Below, piece after piece: positions 35,740 through 46,050 of a DNA stretch of 64,000 nucleotides. How positions within the stretch are numbered: position 1 is the stretch's first letter; every line of letters begins with the position of its first letter. The position numbers were made by a program, and so were the translations under genes. A model generated the notes under the pieces. The model saw only the letters and a program-made list of their open reading frames with translations, was not told the DNA's origin and searched no databases. Origin of the DNA: Oncomelania hupensis (lineage: Eukaryota; Mollusca; Gastropoda; Littorinimorpha; Pomatiopsidae); assembly GCA_036898135.1 (NCBI GenBank), contig CM072513.1:76194513-76258512 (forward strand), written 5' to 3'.

Positions 35740-35943
35740 ATGTTAGCACGGCATCACTGGGCGAAAGTCTTCTACACAGAAGTCACCGGCCAGGGCGGAG
35801 GAACCTCACGTTACTACAGGTTCAACGACCATGTGCTCAGGGCCAAGGCGAGCCACACTGTATTCGTGGATTTCGGCTGTGGCCAACAGCCTGGAGAGGA
35901 TTGGGCACCGCCAGGTCTTTTTTGCCCAAGACACACTACATGA
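35740..35943 (+). CDS. Short RTE ORF1 overlapping ORF2 by ATGA
   Basis: 67 codons from ATG 35740 to TGA 35941-35943. The ORF2 ATG at 35940 overlaps the stop (ATGA), a layout suited to termination-reinitiation. The product resembles nothing I can name. A matching short frame exists in the older copy but the overlap is disturbed there by extra bases. A tiny ORF1 before a long ORF2 is known in RTE elements, which supports it being real. Confidence 0.5.
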   Translation: MLARHHWAKVFYTEVTGQGGGTSRYYRFNDHVLRAKASHTVFVDFGCGQQPGEDWAPPGLFCPRHTT

Positions 35944-38900
35944 TGACACAATCCACTAATTCCATACCGGATCGGTCGTCGCCCGGGCCGTCACCCGGCA
36001 CAAGGACCGCGCCTTCCGTTGGCCACCAGGACGGAGGTGTTAAGTATGCTACTGATGGACAATTTAGCAAGATCCGCACGAGAAACAACATCATCATAGG
36101 AACCTGGAACGTCAGGACCCTAACTGCGGAAGGAAAATTAGAAGAACTGGCCCACGAGTTGGACCACTATCGATGGAACGTTCTAGTTATCAGCGAACTG
36201 CGATGGAAAGGCCTAGGTGAAACAACGACCGACAAAGGCCACAAGCTCTATTTCAGCGGTAGGGATGACAGGCACGAACACGGCGTTGGATTCTTGGTCC
36301 ACAAGAACATTCTAGCGACTGTCATGGGTTGCCGCCCAGTCTCCAGTAGACTCATTACCATCCGTCTGAGAGCAGCCCCATTCAACATCACCATCATCCA
36401 GGCCTACGCCCCAACATCAGACTATGACGACAGCGAAGTGGAGGATTTTTATGAAAATCTACAGGCGGTCCTTGACCAAGTGCCGAAGAAGGACATAGTC
36501 ATAGTGCAAGGCGACTGGAATGCCAAGGTTGGCCAAGATGCGCACCGCAACTGGGGAGACACATGTGGACCCCACTGCAACAACGAGACAAATGACAGGG
36601 GTCTGAGACTCTTGGAGTTTGCCAGATACAACAATCTGGTACTGGCAAACACGCTTGGTCTCCACAAAAACTCCAGACGATGGACATGGCACAGTCCTGG
36701 CGGGGAGCATCACAACCAAATAGACTACATCATGGTCATGAAACGCTTCAGATCAAGCATCAACATTGGCAGGACACGTACTTTTCCAGGAGCAGACATC
36801 GGAAGTGACCACGATCTCGTGATGATGTCTTTCCGGCTCCACTTGAAGAGAGTAAATACAGCAAAGTGCACTAGACTGAAGTTCGACCTGGACAAACTGC
36901 AAGACCCGGAGGTGGCAGAACTATTTCAGGCCACAATTGGAGGGAAATTTGCACCACTGCTCATTTTGGGGGCTGGTGAAGTAGATGTCAACACCATGAC
37001 CACCACCTTCAACTCAGCTGTGACAGATGCCGCCACTGAGATCCTTGGCAAGCACCGACCAAAGAAGAAGCTGTGGATCACACCTGAACTTTTGGATCTG
37101 TGTGATAAACGAAGAGAGATGAAAAAGAAAAAGAACACCTCACAGGGAGCTGATGTCTACCGAAAAACCAACAATGACATCCGAAAAGGCATGCTCACAG
37201 CAAAGGAGAACTGGATAGAAGATCAATGCCAGGAAATAGAGAACAGTCTGAACAAGAACAACAGCAAGAAGGCCTACCAGACTGTGAAGCGAATGACAAG
37301 TGTCAAACAGCCCAAAGTCTCCACTATCCAAAGCAAGTCTGGCATATGCCTTACAGAAGAACAAGAAGTCTTGGATAGATGGACAGAGTACTGCTCTGAC
37401 CTTTACAACCATACACCAAATGGAGACCCATCAGTTCTAGCATGTCCAGAGAACAGAGAAGAAGAAGAAATCCTCCCAATTCTCCGGGAAGAAGTTGAGG
37501 CAGCAGTGCAAGCGCTAAAGAAAGGGAAGTCAGCAGGAGTGGACAACATACCCGCGGAACTGCTACAAGCAGGAGGAGAAGCGATGATTGATGCCCTCAC
37601 CATTATCTGTAACAAGATCTGGCAGAGTGGGGAGTGGCCTATACCATGGACCCAGTCGCTTGTCATCACTCTTCCCAAAAAAGGTAACCTTCAGGAGTGT
37701 GAAAATTACCGCACCATCAGCCTCATCAGCCATCCCAGCAAGGTCCTCCTGAAAATAATACTCAACAGGTTGAAACCCCAAGCTGAACAAATCATAGCTG
37801 AAGAACAAGCAGGATTCAGGGCAGGGCGAAGTACCACTGAGCAGATTTTCAACCTCAGAATAATCTGTGAGAAATACCTACAGCACCAACAACATCTATA
37901 TCATGTGTTCATAGACTTCAAGAAGGCGTTTGACCGAGTCTGGCATGCAGCTCTATGGGCAACAATGAAAGTGTACAACATCAGCCCAAAAATTATTGAA
38001 GTCATCAAAAGCCTGTATGACAAGGCTACCAGTGCAGTCCTCCACAACAGAGCCATCGGGAATTGGTTCAGAACAACAATCGGTGTGCGTCAAGGATGCC
38101 TACTCTCTCCAACACTCTTCAACATCTTCCTAGAGCGCATCATGTCGGATGCTCTTGCAGACCATGAAGGCACAGTCAGCATAGGGGGTAGAGCAATCTC
38201 CAATCTTCGTTTTGCAGATGACATTGATGGATTGGCTGGAGAGGAACAAGAACTTGAACAGCTGGTACAGAGGCTTGACACCACCTCCAAAGCCTATGTA
38301 ATGGAAATAAGTGCAGAGAAGACCAAAATGATGACCAACAACACCAATGGCATCAATACGGACATCAAAGTCCAAGGCCAATCCCTCGACACAGTGCATA
38401 GCTTCAAATATTTAGGAGCCATTGTATCAGACAATGGGTCCCGACAGGAAGTCCTCTCCAGGATCGCACAAACAACTGCTGCCCTGACAAGGTTGAAGCC
38501 CATTTGGAAAGACAGAACCATCAGTCTACATTCCAAAGTAAGACTGCTGCGCTCTCTGGTCATCTCCATCTTCCTATATGCTTGCGAAGCATGGACCCTC
38601 ACAGCAGATCTCCAACGAAGAATACAAAGCATGGAGATGAGGTGCTACAGAAGACTTCTGGGCATTTCCTATACCCAACACATCACCAACGACGAAGTCC
38701 GACAGACCATCACACAAGCTATTGGACAACATGATGACCTGCTAACAGTGGTGAAGAAACGGAAACTTCGGTGGTATGGCCACGTCACCAGATCATCAGG
38801 CCTTGCAAAGACTATTCTGCAAGGCACAGTGCAAGGAGGTAGAAGAAAAGGGAGACCGAAAAAGAGGTGGGAGGACAACATTCGAGAATGGACTGGTTTG

Positions 38901-39008
38901 ACACTGAGCGAAGCCATCAGGGCTGCTGAGGACAGAGAAAGATGGAGTATGCTGGTTAAACGGTCATCTGTGGTGCCCCTACGACCTTCGGGTTACGGGA
39001 CAGGATAG
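35940..39008 (+). CDS. RTE ORF2: APE endonuclease plus reverse transcriptase, intact
   Basis: 1022 codons from ATG 35940. Endonuclease landmarks: GTWNVRTL (about 36100), a catalytic Glu in SELRWKG (about 36193), QGDWNAKVG (about 36507) and GSDHD (about 36803). RT landmarks: GVDNIPAELL (about 37540), AGFRAGRSTTEQ (about 37810), FIDFKKAFDRVW (about 37910), GVRQGCLLSPTLF (about 38083) and FADDIDG (about 38210). The C-terminus carries the basic KGRPKKRWEDNI element typical of this group. All key residues are present and there is no internal stop, so this copy could be active. Host annotation pipelines often label such frames craniofacial development protein 2-like; that name is misleading. Confidence 0.93.
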   Translation: MMTQSTNSIPDRSSPGPSPGTRTAPSVGHQDGGVKYATDGQFSKIRTRNNIIIGTWNVRTLTAEGKLEELAHELDHYRWNVLVISELRWKGLGETTTDKGHKLYFSGRDDRHEHGVGFLVHKNILATVMGCRPVSSRLITIRLRAAPFNITIIQAYAPTSDYDDSEVEDFYENLQAVLDQVPKKDIVIVQGDWNAKVGQDAHRNWGDTCGPHCNNETNDRGLRLLEFARYNNLVLANTLGLHKNSRRWTWHSPGGEHHNQIDYIMVMKRFRSSINIGRTRTFPGADIGSDHDLVMMSFRLHLKRVNTAKCTRLKFDLDKLQDPEVAELFQATIGGKFAPLLILGAGEVDVNTMTTTFNSAVTDAATEILGKHRPKKKLWITPELLDLCDKRREMKKKKNTSQGADVYRKTNNDIRKGMLTAKENWIEDQCQEIENSLNKNNSKKAYQTVKRMTSVKQPKVSTIQSKSGICLTEEQEVLDRWTEYCSDLYNHTPNGDPSVLACPENREEEEILPILREEVEAAVQALKKGKSAGVDNIPAELLQAGGEAMIDALTIICNKIWQSGEWPIPWTQSLVITLPKKGNLQECENYRTISLISHPSKVLLKIILNRLKPQAEQIIAEEQAGFRAGRSTTEQIFNLRIICEKYLQHQQHLYHVFIDFKKAFDRVWHAALWATMKVYNISPKIIEVIKSLYDKATSAVLHNRAIGNWFRTTIGVRQGCLLSPTLFNIFLERIMSDALADHEGTVSIGGRAISNLRFADDIDGLAGEEQELEQLVQRLDTTSKAYVMEISAEKTKMMTNNTNGINTDIKVQGQSLDTVHSFKYLGAIVSDNGSRQEVLSRIAQTTAALTRLKPIWKDRTISLHSKVRLLRSLVISIFLYACEAWTLTADLQRRIQSMEMRCYRRLLGISYTQHITNDEVRQTITQAIGQHDDLLTVVKKRKLRWYGHVTRSSGLAKTILQGTVQGGRRKGRPKKRWEDNIREWTGLTLSEAIRAAEDRERWSMLVKRSSVVPLRPSGYGTG

Positions 39009-39029
39009 GATAGGATAGGTCCTTGAACA

Positions 39030-41585
39030 AGTGCCGAAGAAGGACATAGTCATAGTGCAAGGCGACTGGAATGCCAAGGTTGGCCAAGATGCGCACCACA
39101 ATTGGGGAGACACATGTGGACCCCACTGCAACAACGAGACAAATGACAGGGGTCTGAGATTCTTGGAGTTTGCCAGATACAACAATCTGGTACTGGCAAA
39201 CAGGCTTGATCTCCACAAAAACTCCAGACGATGGACATGGCACAGTCCCGGGAGGGGGGGGGGGGGGGAGCATCACAACCAAATAGACTACATCATGGTC
39301 ACGAAACGCTTCAGATCAAGCATCAACATTGGCAGGACACGCATTTTTCCAGGTCAGACATCGGAAGTGACCACGATCTCTTGATGATGTCTTTCCGGCT
39401 CCACTTGAAGAGAGTAAATACTGCACTAGACTGAAGTTCGACCTGGACAAACTGACAAACTGCAAGACCCGGAGGTGGCAGAACTATTTCAGGTCACAAC
39501 TGAAGGGAAATTTGCACCACTGCTCATTTTGGGGGCTGGTGAAGTAGATGTCAACACCTTGACCACCACCTTCAACTCAGCTGAGGCAGATGCCGCCACT
39601 GAGATCCTTGGCAAGCACCGACCAAAGAAAAAGACGTGGATCACACCTGAACTTTTGGATCTGTGTGATAAACGAAGAGAGATTAAAAAAGAAAAAGAAA
39701 AAGAACACCTCACAGGGAGCTGATGTCTACCGAAAAATCAACAATGACATCCGAAAAGGCATGCGCACAGCAAAGGAGAACTGGATAGAAGATCAATGCC
39801 AGGAAATAGAGAACAGTCTGAACAAGAACAACAGCAAGAAGGCCTACCAGACTGTAAAGCGGCTGACAAGTGTCAAACAGCCCAAAGTCTCCACGATCCA
39901 AAGCTAGTCTGGCATATGCCTTACAGAAGAACAAGAAGTCTTGGACAGATGGACAGAGTACTGCTCTGACCTTTACAACCATACACCAAATAGAGACCCA
40001 TCAGTTCTAGCATGTCCCGAGAACAGAGAAGAAGAATTCCTCCCAATTCTCCGGGGAGAAGTTGAGGCAGCAGTGCAATCGCTAAAGAAAGGGAAATCAA
40101 CGGGAGTGGACAACATACCCGCGGAACTGCTACAAGCAGGAGGAGAAGCGATGATTGATGCCCTCACCATTATCTGTAACAAGATCTGGCAGAGTGGAGA
40201 GTGGCCTATACCATGGGCCCAGTCGCTTGTCATCACTCTTCCCAAAAAAGGTAACCTTCAGGAGTGTGAAAATTACCGCACCATCAGCCTCATCAGCCAT
40301 CCCAGCAAGGTCCTCCTGAAAATAATACTCAACAGGTTGAAACCCCAAGCTGAACAAATCATAGCTGAAGAACAAGCAGGATTCAGGGCAGGGCGAGGTA
40401 TCACTGAACAGATTTTCAACCTCAGAATAATCTGTGAGAAATACCTACAGCACCAACAACATCTATATCATGTGTTCATAGACTTCAAGAAAACGTTTGA
40501 CCGAGTCTGGCATGCAGCTCTATGGGCAACAATGAAAGCGTACATCAGACCTAAAATTATTGAAGTCATCAAAAACCTGTATGACAAGGCTACCAATGCA
40601 GTGCAGTCCTCCACAACAGCGCCATCGGGAACTGGTTCAGAACAACAATCGGTGTGCGTCAAGGATGCCTACTCTCTCCAACACCCTTCAACATCTTCCT
40701 AGAGCGCATCATGCCAAATGCTCTTGCAGATCACGAATGCACAGTCAACATAGGGGGTAGAGCAATCTCCAATCTTCGTTTTGCGGATGACATTGATGGA
40801 TTGGCTGGAGAGGAACAAGAACTTGAACAGCTGGTACAGAGGCTTGACACCACCTCCAAAGCTTATGGAATGGAAATAAGTGCAGAGAAGACCAAAATGA
40901 TGACCAACAACACCAATGGCATCAACACGGACATCAATGTCCAAGGCCAATCCCTCAACATAGTGCATAGCTTCAAATATTTAGGAGCCATTGTATCAGA
41001 CAATGGGTCCCGACAGGAAGTCCTCTCCAGGATCGCACAAACAACTGCTGCCCTGACAAGGTTGAAGCCATTTGGAAAGACAGGACCATCATTCTACATT
41101 CCAAAGTAACACTGCTGCGCTCCCTTATCATCTCCATCTTCCTATATGCTTGCGAAGCATGGGCCCTCACAGCAGATCTACAACGAAGAATACAAAGCAT
41201 GGAGATGAGGTGCTACAGAAGAGCTCTGGGCATTTCCTATACCCAACACATCACCAACGACGAAGTCCGACAGACCATCACACAAGCCATTGGACAACAC
41301 GATGTCCTGCTCACAGTGGTGAAGAAACGGAAACTCCGATGGTATAGCCACGTCACCAGATCATCAGGCCTTGCAAAGACTATTCTGCAAGGCACAGTGC
41401 AAGGAGGTAGAAGAAGAGGGAGACCGAAAAAGAGGTGGGAGGACAACATCCGAAAATGGACTAGTTTGACACTGAGCGAAGCCATAAGGGCTGCTGAGGA
41501 CAGAGAGAGATGCAGTATGCTGGTTAAACGATCATCTGTGGTGCCCCTACGACCTCAGGGTTACGGGAAGGATAGGAAAGGATAG
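39030..41585 (+). pseudogene. RTE ORF2 fragment, 3' half of the older copy
   Basis: Continues the endonuclease and RT of the older copy in several frames (39031-39384, 39475-39723, 39590-39907, 39941-40702, 40654-41109, 41199-41585). It shows multiple indels and a G-run near 39250 relative to 36480-39008. It is a decayed copy that nonetheless retains FADD near 40780. Confidence 0.9.
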
Positions 41586-42110
41586 TTTGTTTGTTTGTTT
41601 CCACACCTTGTTGAAGTTGCCACGTAGGCGGAAGATCTACAGGATCCTTCATGGTGGGCAGGAAAGTACATGAAGAAAACTCTTTTTCAAAAAGCCGCAC
41701 ACGTCATTTGCTGACTGAAATTTCGTCATCTTTTCAGGAAAATAATATTGCACAGCAGCAATAACATGGATTCTCACTGGTCCACTTCATCATAAGGCGC
41801 TTTCTCATTGGTCGGGAGGACTTACTTTTATTTGTCAGATTATTGTAGAAGATGACGTCATCATGCCAACTCGAGCATCAGCCAGAGGATCGCCGAAACA
41901 AAATCGCAGGGGACTTGCTTGGTTTTATCAGTTTATTCCCCCACTTAAATTTTTTTTAACAAGGACTTACTCTATGATATCTCCAAATCTAAACATAGTT
42001 CGGACTTGATTTTTACAGGTAAGATGCGTCATTCTCTTGCAAGTTTGATGGCGCAAAAAACTCATTTTCGACCTTAGGTGGACTTACTCGGTTTTGTCAA
42101 ATCACGGCAG

Positions 42111-43142
42111 AAATGAACACCCTTCTGTTTCATCGTGATATATTTATATTATTGTGGAAATTATGTTTGTGGAATTTGCTATGCATAAATGTGAATTGTT
42201 AATCCGAATTTGCGTGACCATGTGAAAGAGCCGAGCACGAGGCGAAACACGACCGGTTGCGCCGCCATGTTGTATACCGTACGGAACCACTGTTGTTTAA
42301 CTTATATGTATGTTTGCAGACCAGTGGCTGTACCACTGAATGTTTATAATATTATTAATTCTGTATGTGTATAGTTAGACACGATTGATATTTATGTATG
42401 TATAGGAATTTAGAGTGAGATTCCAGTGGACCCCGGAAGTAGCAGAATGTTCGTCGCTTATGTATAGAGATGTGGAGCTATCACTGAGGGCTACTTTGGC
42501 TTTCAGTGAGACGCTCTGCACAAACCGATTATTCAGGGTTGTGCAGAATTTCGTCTCTTATATTACAGACGAGCAGGCGAGCTATCCTGTGCACCCCACT
42601 CCACAGAAACGACTAGTTGGTTGAGGAGCCTCTCCCGCACAAGTCGGAAAGAGCTACCTTGAAAAACACCCTGTCAGACCCCACAGCGTGGCGAGGGAAC
42701 CCAACTACACAACGACAAAGGTGTACCAGAAGCTACCTCACAGAAGGACTTCGACCGCACCATCAAAAAGTTAAGTATAATCAACAAAGGTGCACTTAAA
42801 CTGATCATAACAGGACCACAGTAGTCCAACTCTTCAGAAACTGTAAAACGGACCACAGTAGTCCAAATCTACATGAAATATAATAGCAAGTGCCCGAGGA
42901 AGATATAACAGCTGCCTAGACTATCAGCGATCGAACTATTTGCATTGAAAGAGACTTTTAAAGTTAGATTAGTACTTAGAGAATCTTGTATAGAGTAGAA
43001 GAAATAAATGTGTGATTTTAACTGTTATCAAGTGGCTGGACTACATATGATTCATAGCCGTGTGAAAGCTAGTGTGACAGTATTCTTTTACCATTTTTCT
43101 ATCTATTTCTGTACCCCAACCTTAACACAGAACGAGCTAAAC
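42111..43142 (+). repeat. 3' LTR of the second gypsy, segment 2
   Basis: Collinear with about 27381-28416 of the 5' LTR, with a handful of substitutions and one small indel (near 42481). It stops at ctaaac where the L2-type LINE begins. Confidence 0.92.
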
Positions 43143-45490
43143 GGTTCTGCCTTCCACACACCCTTTATGCCAGCTGCCAAATATTTTCTGTGATTTCTTC
43201 ACTAGTAAAGTAGTTGACATTCGGGCAAAATTAGATGGCTTGAATTCTATGTCTTCTTCCATTCATTGTGCTGACCTACGAGGAGATACATACGCCACTG
43301 ATTCATCACTTAATATTTTTCAACCAGTGTCTGAGCAAGAAATTAAAAATGTGATTTTGAAGTCAAAGCCTACAACTTGTTCTCTTGATTCCATTCCTAC
43401 CCCTCTGTTAGTAGAATGCATGGACCAGCTGTTACCAACTATAACCAACATTATAAATGATAGCCTGTCCTCTGGTGTTGTTCCATCATCAATGAAATCT
43501 GCTGTTGTAAAGCCTTTACTCAAAAAACCTAGTTTAGACAAGAATACCCTTCAGAACTATAGACCAGTGTCAAACCTATCATTTTTGTCAAAGATATTGG
43601 AAAAGATTGTTTTGAAACAGTTATTTTCATATTTAAATACACATTCTTTGATCTGCTCCAACCAGTCGGCTTACAGACCTTTTCATAGTACCGAAACAGC
43701 TCTGTTAAAAGTTACCAATGACCTGTTGCTCGCTCTGGACTGTGGAAATGTTTCAGTTCTCACTCTGCTAGATTTATCTGCAGCGTTTGATACCGTAGAT
43801 CATGACATTTTGCTTAAAACTCTTCAGCTTCATTTTGGTATCACTGGGTCGGTACTAAATTGGTTTCAGTCTTATCTCTTCAAAAGGAAGCAGGCTGTCG
43901 TTGTGGATGGCAACGTGTCTAATGAGACAGAAATGATCTTTGGTGTGCCACAGGGTTCTGTTTTAGGACCTGTGCTTTTTGTGATGTACACCCGACCATT
44001 GCTGTTACTTCTTGATAATCATGCCATTGATAACCAGTCGTTCGCTGACGATACACAGCTGTACAATTCTTCCCGTCCATCCGAGATTCATTCTTCCGTC
44101 CAGAGCGTGCAGCAGTGCATTTCTGATGTAAGGTCATGGATGGCTCACAACAAACTTAAATTGAATGATGACAAAACAGAAGCGCTGTTATTCCATAATC
44201 CTAGATTGTCTTCACACTCTACCCTTCCTACTTCTATTTCTGTTGGCAACTCTGACATTACTTTCTCATCCTCTGCCAGGAATCTCGGTTATATCATATC
44301 TGATGACATGTCCCTTGATAACCATGTTTCACATGTTTGTCGTTCTGCATACACTGCCATTCGCCAAATCAGCTCAATCCGTCAGTATCTTACAGTATAT
44401 GCCACCAAAACTCTGGTGTGTGCCTTTGTTCTCTCTCGTCTTGACTATTGTAACTCCCTACTCACGGGCTGCCCTAAATCTTTGATCGATAAACTACAAA
44501 AGGTTCAAAATTCTGCAGCACGGCTCATACTGAAAGCAAAAAAAACGCGATCACGTGACACCACTACTATTTTCCCTTCACTGGCTTCCTATCCAAGCAC
44601 GCATTGACTACAAACTGTCAGTTCTCTGTCACAGTTTCTTCTCTGATACCTGTCCATCCTATCTTAGTCAACTCCTGTCTGCTTACTCACCTGCCCGACA
44701 GTTGCGTTCATCCGCAGACACTCATGTCCTCACCACACCAAGAGTACGCACAAAAACATACGGTGAAAGATCTTTTGCTTTTTGTGGCCCTAAACAATGG
44801 AATTCGCTGCCAGCTAACATTCGTAGTATTACATCCACGCAGACTTTCAAGAAAGCACTCAAAACACATCTTTTCAAGCATTATTTTCCCACTGATTGAG
44901 CTAACGAAAATCACAATTCTTCCTCCTGCTTACATCCAGTCGACTGCCCAGTTTTTTAAACTGTTACCTCACGGTGAATGCTTGTGTCCGTGTTGAAGGT
45001 CACCTATTAATTTTTATTAATTATTTTTTATATAAGGGTATTTACCAATGTCGTCCAAGTTCTTTTATAACACTAGTTTAGTGAAATGTATCTGTTGTAG
45101 TTGAGTCCAGTCCTTTTTAATGTTGTGATTCATGTCCTTTCATTGTATTTTACTGTCTTAAGAAATGTTTACAATCTTATGTTTTGTTTTTAAGGTGTGT
45201 AATGTTTTTAGTTGTTTTGCTTTGTTAAATGATGTGATAATGAATGTTTTTATTGTGGACATGTACTTTGGCCAGGCGCTCATGCGTCTGTGTGTGTGTA
45301 CGTGTGTGTGTGTGTGTCTACTGTTAAGTAATGTACATACTCCTGGTTTAGCAGTTTTTACTAGGCATGTTTTTGTTTTACATATTTTATTTTGTTTTTA
45401 ATATTATTGCTTTTTAGTGCATTGTAAAGCGTGGCGAGCCCATGTCTGTTGGGGTACCACGCTATATAAATCAACTGTATTATTTATTAT
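43143..45490 (+). mobile_element. 5'-truncated L2/CR1-type LINE in the 3' LTR
   Basis: taaac at 43138-43142 and 45491-45495 is the likely 5-bp target duplication. It starts within ORF2 ahead of the RT, so it is 5'-truncated, and ends ctatataaatcaactg plus an ATT tail. The matching uninterrupted site is in the 5' LTR near 28416. Confidence 0.9.
43188..44899 (+). pseudogene. L2/CR1-type ORF2 fragment (RT and C-terminus)
   Basis: An open frame from about 43188 (FCDFFTSKVVDIRAKL) runs to 44607. It includes NYRPVSNLSFLSK (about 43555), LLDLSAAFDTVDH (about 43766), GVPQGSVLGPVLF (about 43942) and FADDTQLY (about 44041). The frame then changes at an A-run near 44540, and the C-terminal region continues to 44899 with PARQLRSSADT and KTYGERSFAFCGPKQWNSLP, typical of L2/CR1-group ORF2. 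One frameshift and the 5' truncation inactivate it. Confidence 0.9.
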
Positions 45491-45603
45491 TAAACAAATA
45501 AATTTATTAAAGTAATTCATAGGGTGACTTACTAGCAGTTCCCACCGAATAAACGTGAGGGTCCATAATTCCATTGTGCAGAGCCCATAAACCCCACGTG
45601 ACA
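45491..45603 (+). repeat. 3' LTR of the second gypsy, segment 3
   Basis: Matches 28412-28524 of the 5' LTR with one small change (tataatt for tatatat) and ends CCCACGTGACA. Confidence 0.92.
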
Positions 45604-45658
45604 ACCCTAACCCTAACCCTTAACCTAAACCTAAGACTAACACAGCCCTAACCCTAAC
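45604..45658. repeat. Interstitial telomere-like repeats, right part
   Basis: accctaaccctaacccttaa and degenerate derivatives continue the tract interrupted at 27010. Confidence 0.85.
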
Positions 45659-45780
45659 GGAACACTGTTTTGACGTCAAAATAACGGGGCCATCAAAAGA
45701 AAGTACGTAGAGTTTCAAGTGTATGTCAGAGTAACGTCGTTTCTACCTAGCTACACACACACACAACTAAGACTGTTGTG

Positions 45781-45890
45781 GCTGCATTAGCTCAGTGGGT
45801 AAAGCACGAGACAGGTGTTATAGAACGCGAGCAAGGACCCAGCGCGCGAAGAACAGTCTTTTAAATTCGCGGGATCGATCTCGCACAGCA
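45781..45890 (+). repeat. tRNA-like segment, possible SINE head
   Basis: Contains ttagctcagtggg (a good box A match, 45787-45799) and gggatcgatctcgcac (weak box B, 45871-45886). The boxes are about 80 bases apart, too far for a normal tRNA, and no clean cloverleaf folds by eye. A decayed tRNA-derived SINE head or a tRNA pseudogene are both possible. Confidence 0.35.
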
Positions 45891-46050
45891 CTGCTTGCTT
45901 AGACTGAGGGCAAAGAGAAAGGCTGGGACTAAGTTTAGGACAACAGTATTTGGACCACAACGGGATTTAAAAAAGGACAATTGTTGCTTTGCACACACCG
46001 ACCAGAAAAAAGATTTGGACTACACTATTGATTACAACGCGTATTATGAA

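Larger units (their letters stand above)
35663..39017 (+). mobile_element. Younger, intact RTE-type LINE inserted in its own kind
   Basis: ggtccttgaaca at 35651-35662 and 39018-39029 is a 12-bp target duplication, part of the coding sequence of the older copy. 3.36 kb with a short ORF1, an intact ORF2, and a 3' end of gatag repeats instead of poly-A, as is usual for RTE-clade elements. Confidence 0.92.
34626..41585 (+). mobile_element. Older RTE-type LINE, split by a younger copy
   Basis: The left half is 34626-35662, the right half 39018-41585. tttgtttg at 34618-34625 and 41586-41593 is the likely target duplication. It ends in ggatagg-type tandem repeats. Both halves carry stops and frameshifts relative to the inserted copy. 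A SINE-like insert sits near its 5' end. Confidence 0.88.
33871..42110. mobile_element. Non-autonomous TIR transposon, itself carrying LINEs
   Basis: Ends CTGCCGTGAACTGACAAAAC and its imperfect reverse complement form inverted repeats of about 34 bases (33871-33904 and 42077-42110). The flanking aaat at 33867-33870 and 42111-42114 is the duplicated target (4 bp; a 2-bp reading with a one-base-longer TIR is also possible). Removing the RTE insertion leaves about 1.27 kb with no transposase frame. The 18-base terminal motif recurs inside both ends in both orientations. Superfamily not assigned. Confidence 0.85.
27011..45603 (+). mobile_element. Second Ty3/gypsy (Gmr1-order) element with nested insertions
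   Basis: 5' LTR 27011-28524, primer site, gag-pol 28896-33329, polypurine tract, and a 3' LTR starting at 33497 and ending at 45603 with two foreign insertions. The flanking accct at 27006-27010 and 45604-45608 is the target duplication within telomere-like repeats. LTR ends are TGTCA...TGACA. Without insertions the element would be about 8 kb. The two LTRs show roughly ten differences by eye, so it is older than the tandem array at 9010-22176. Confidence 0.93.

Noticed and set aside
35940..39008. Host gene similar to craniofacial development protein 2
   Set aside because: The frame is an RTE-type endonuclease plus RT, with a target duplication and a tandem-repeat tail. The name is a common automatic mislabel.
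45781..45890. Functional tRNA gene
   Set aside because: Box A and box B are too far apart and no cloverleaf or acceptor stem pairs.
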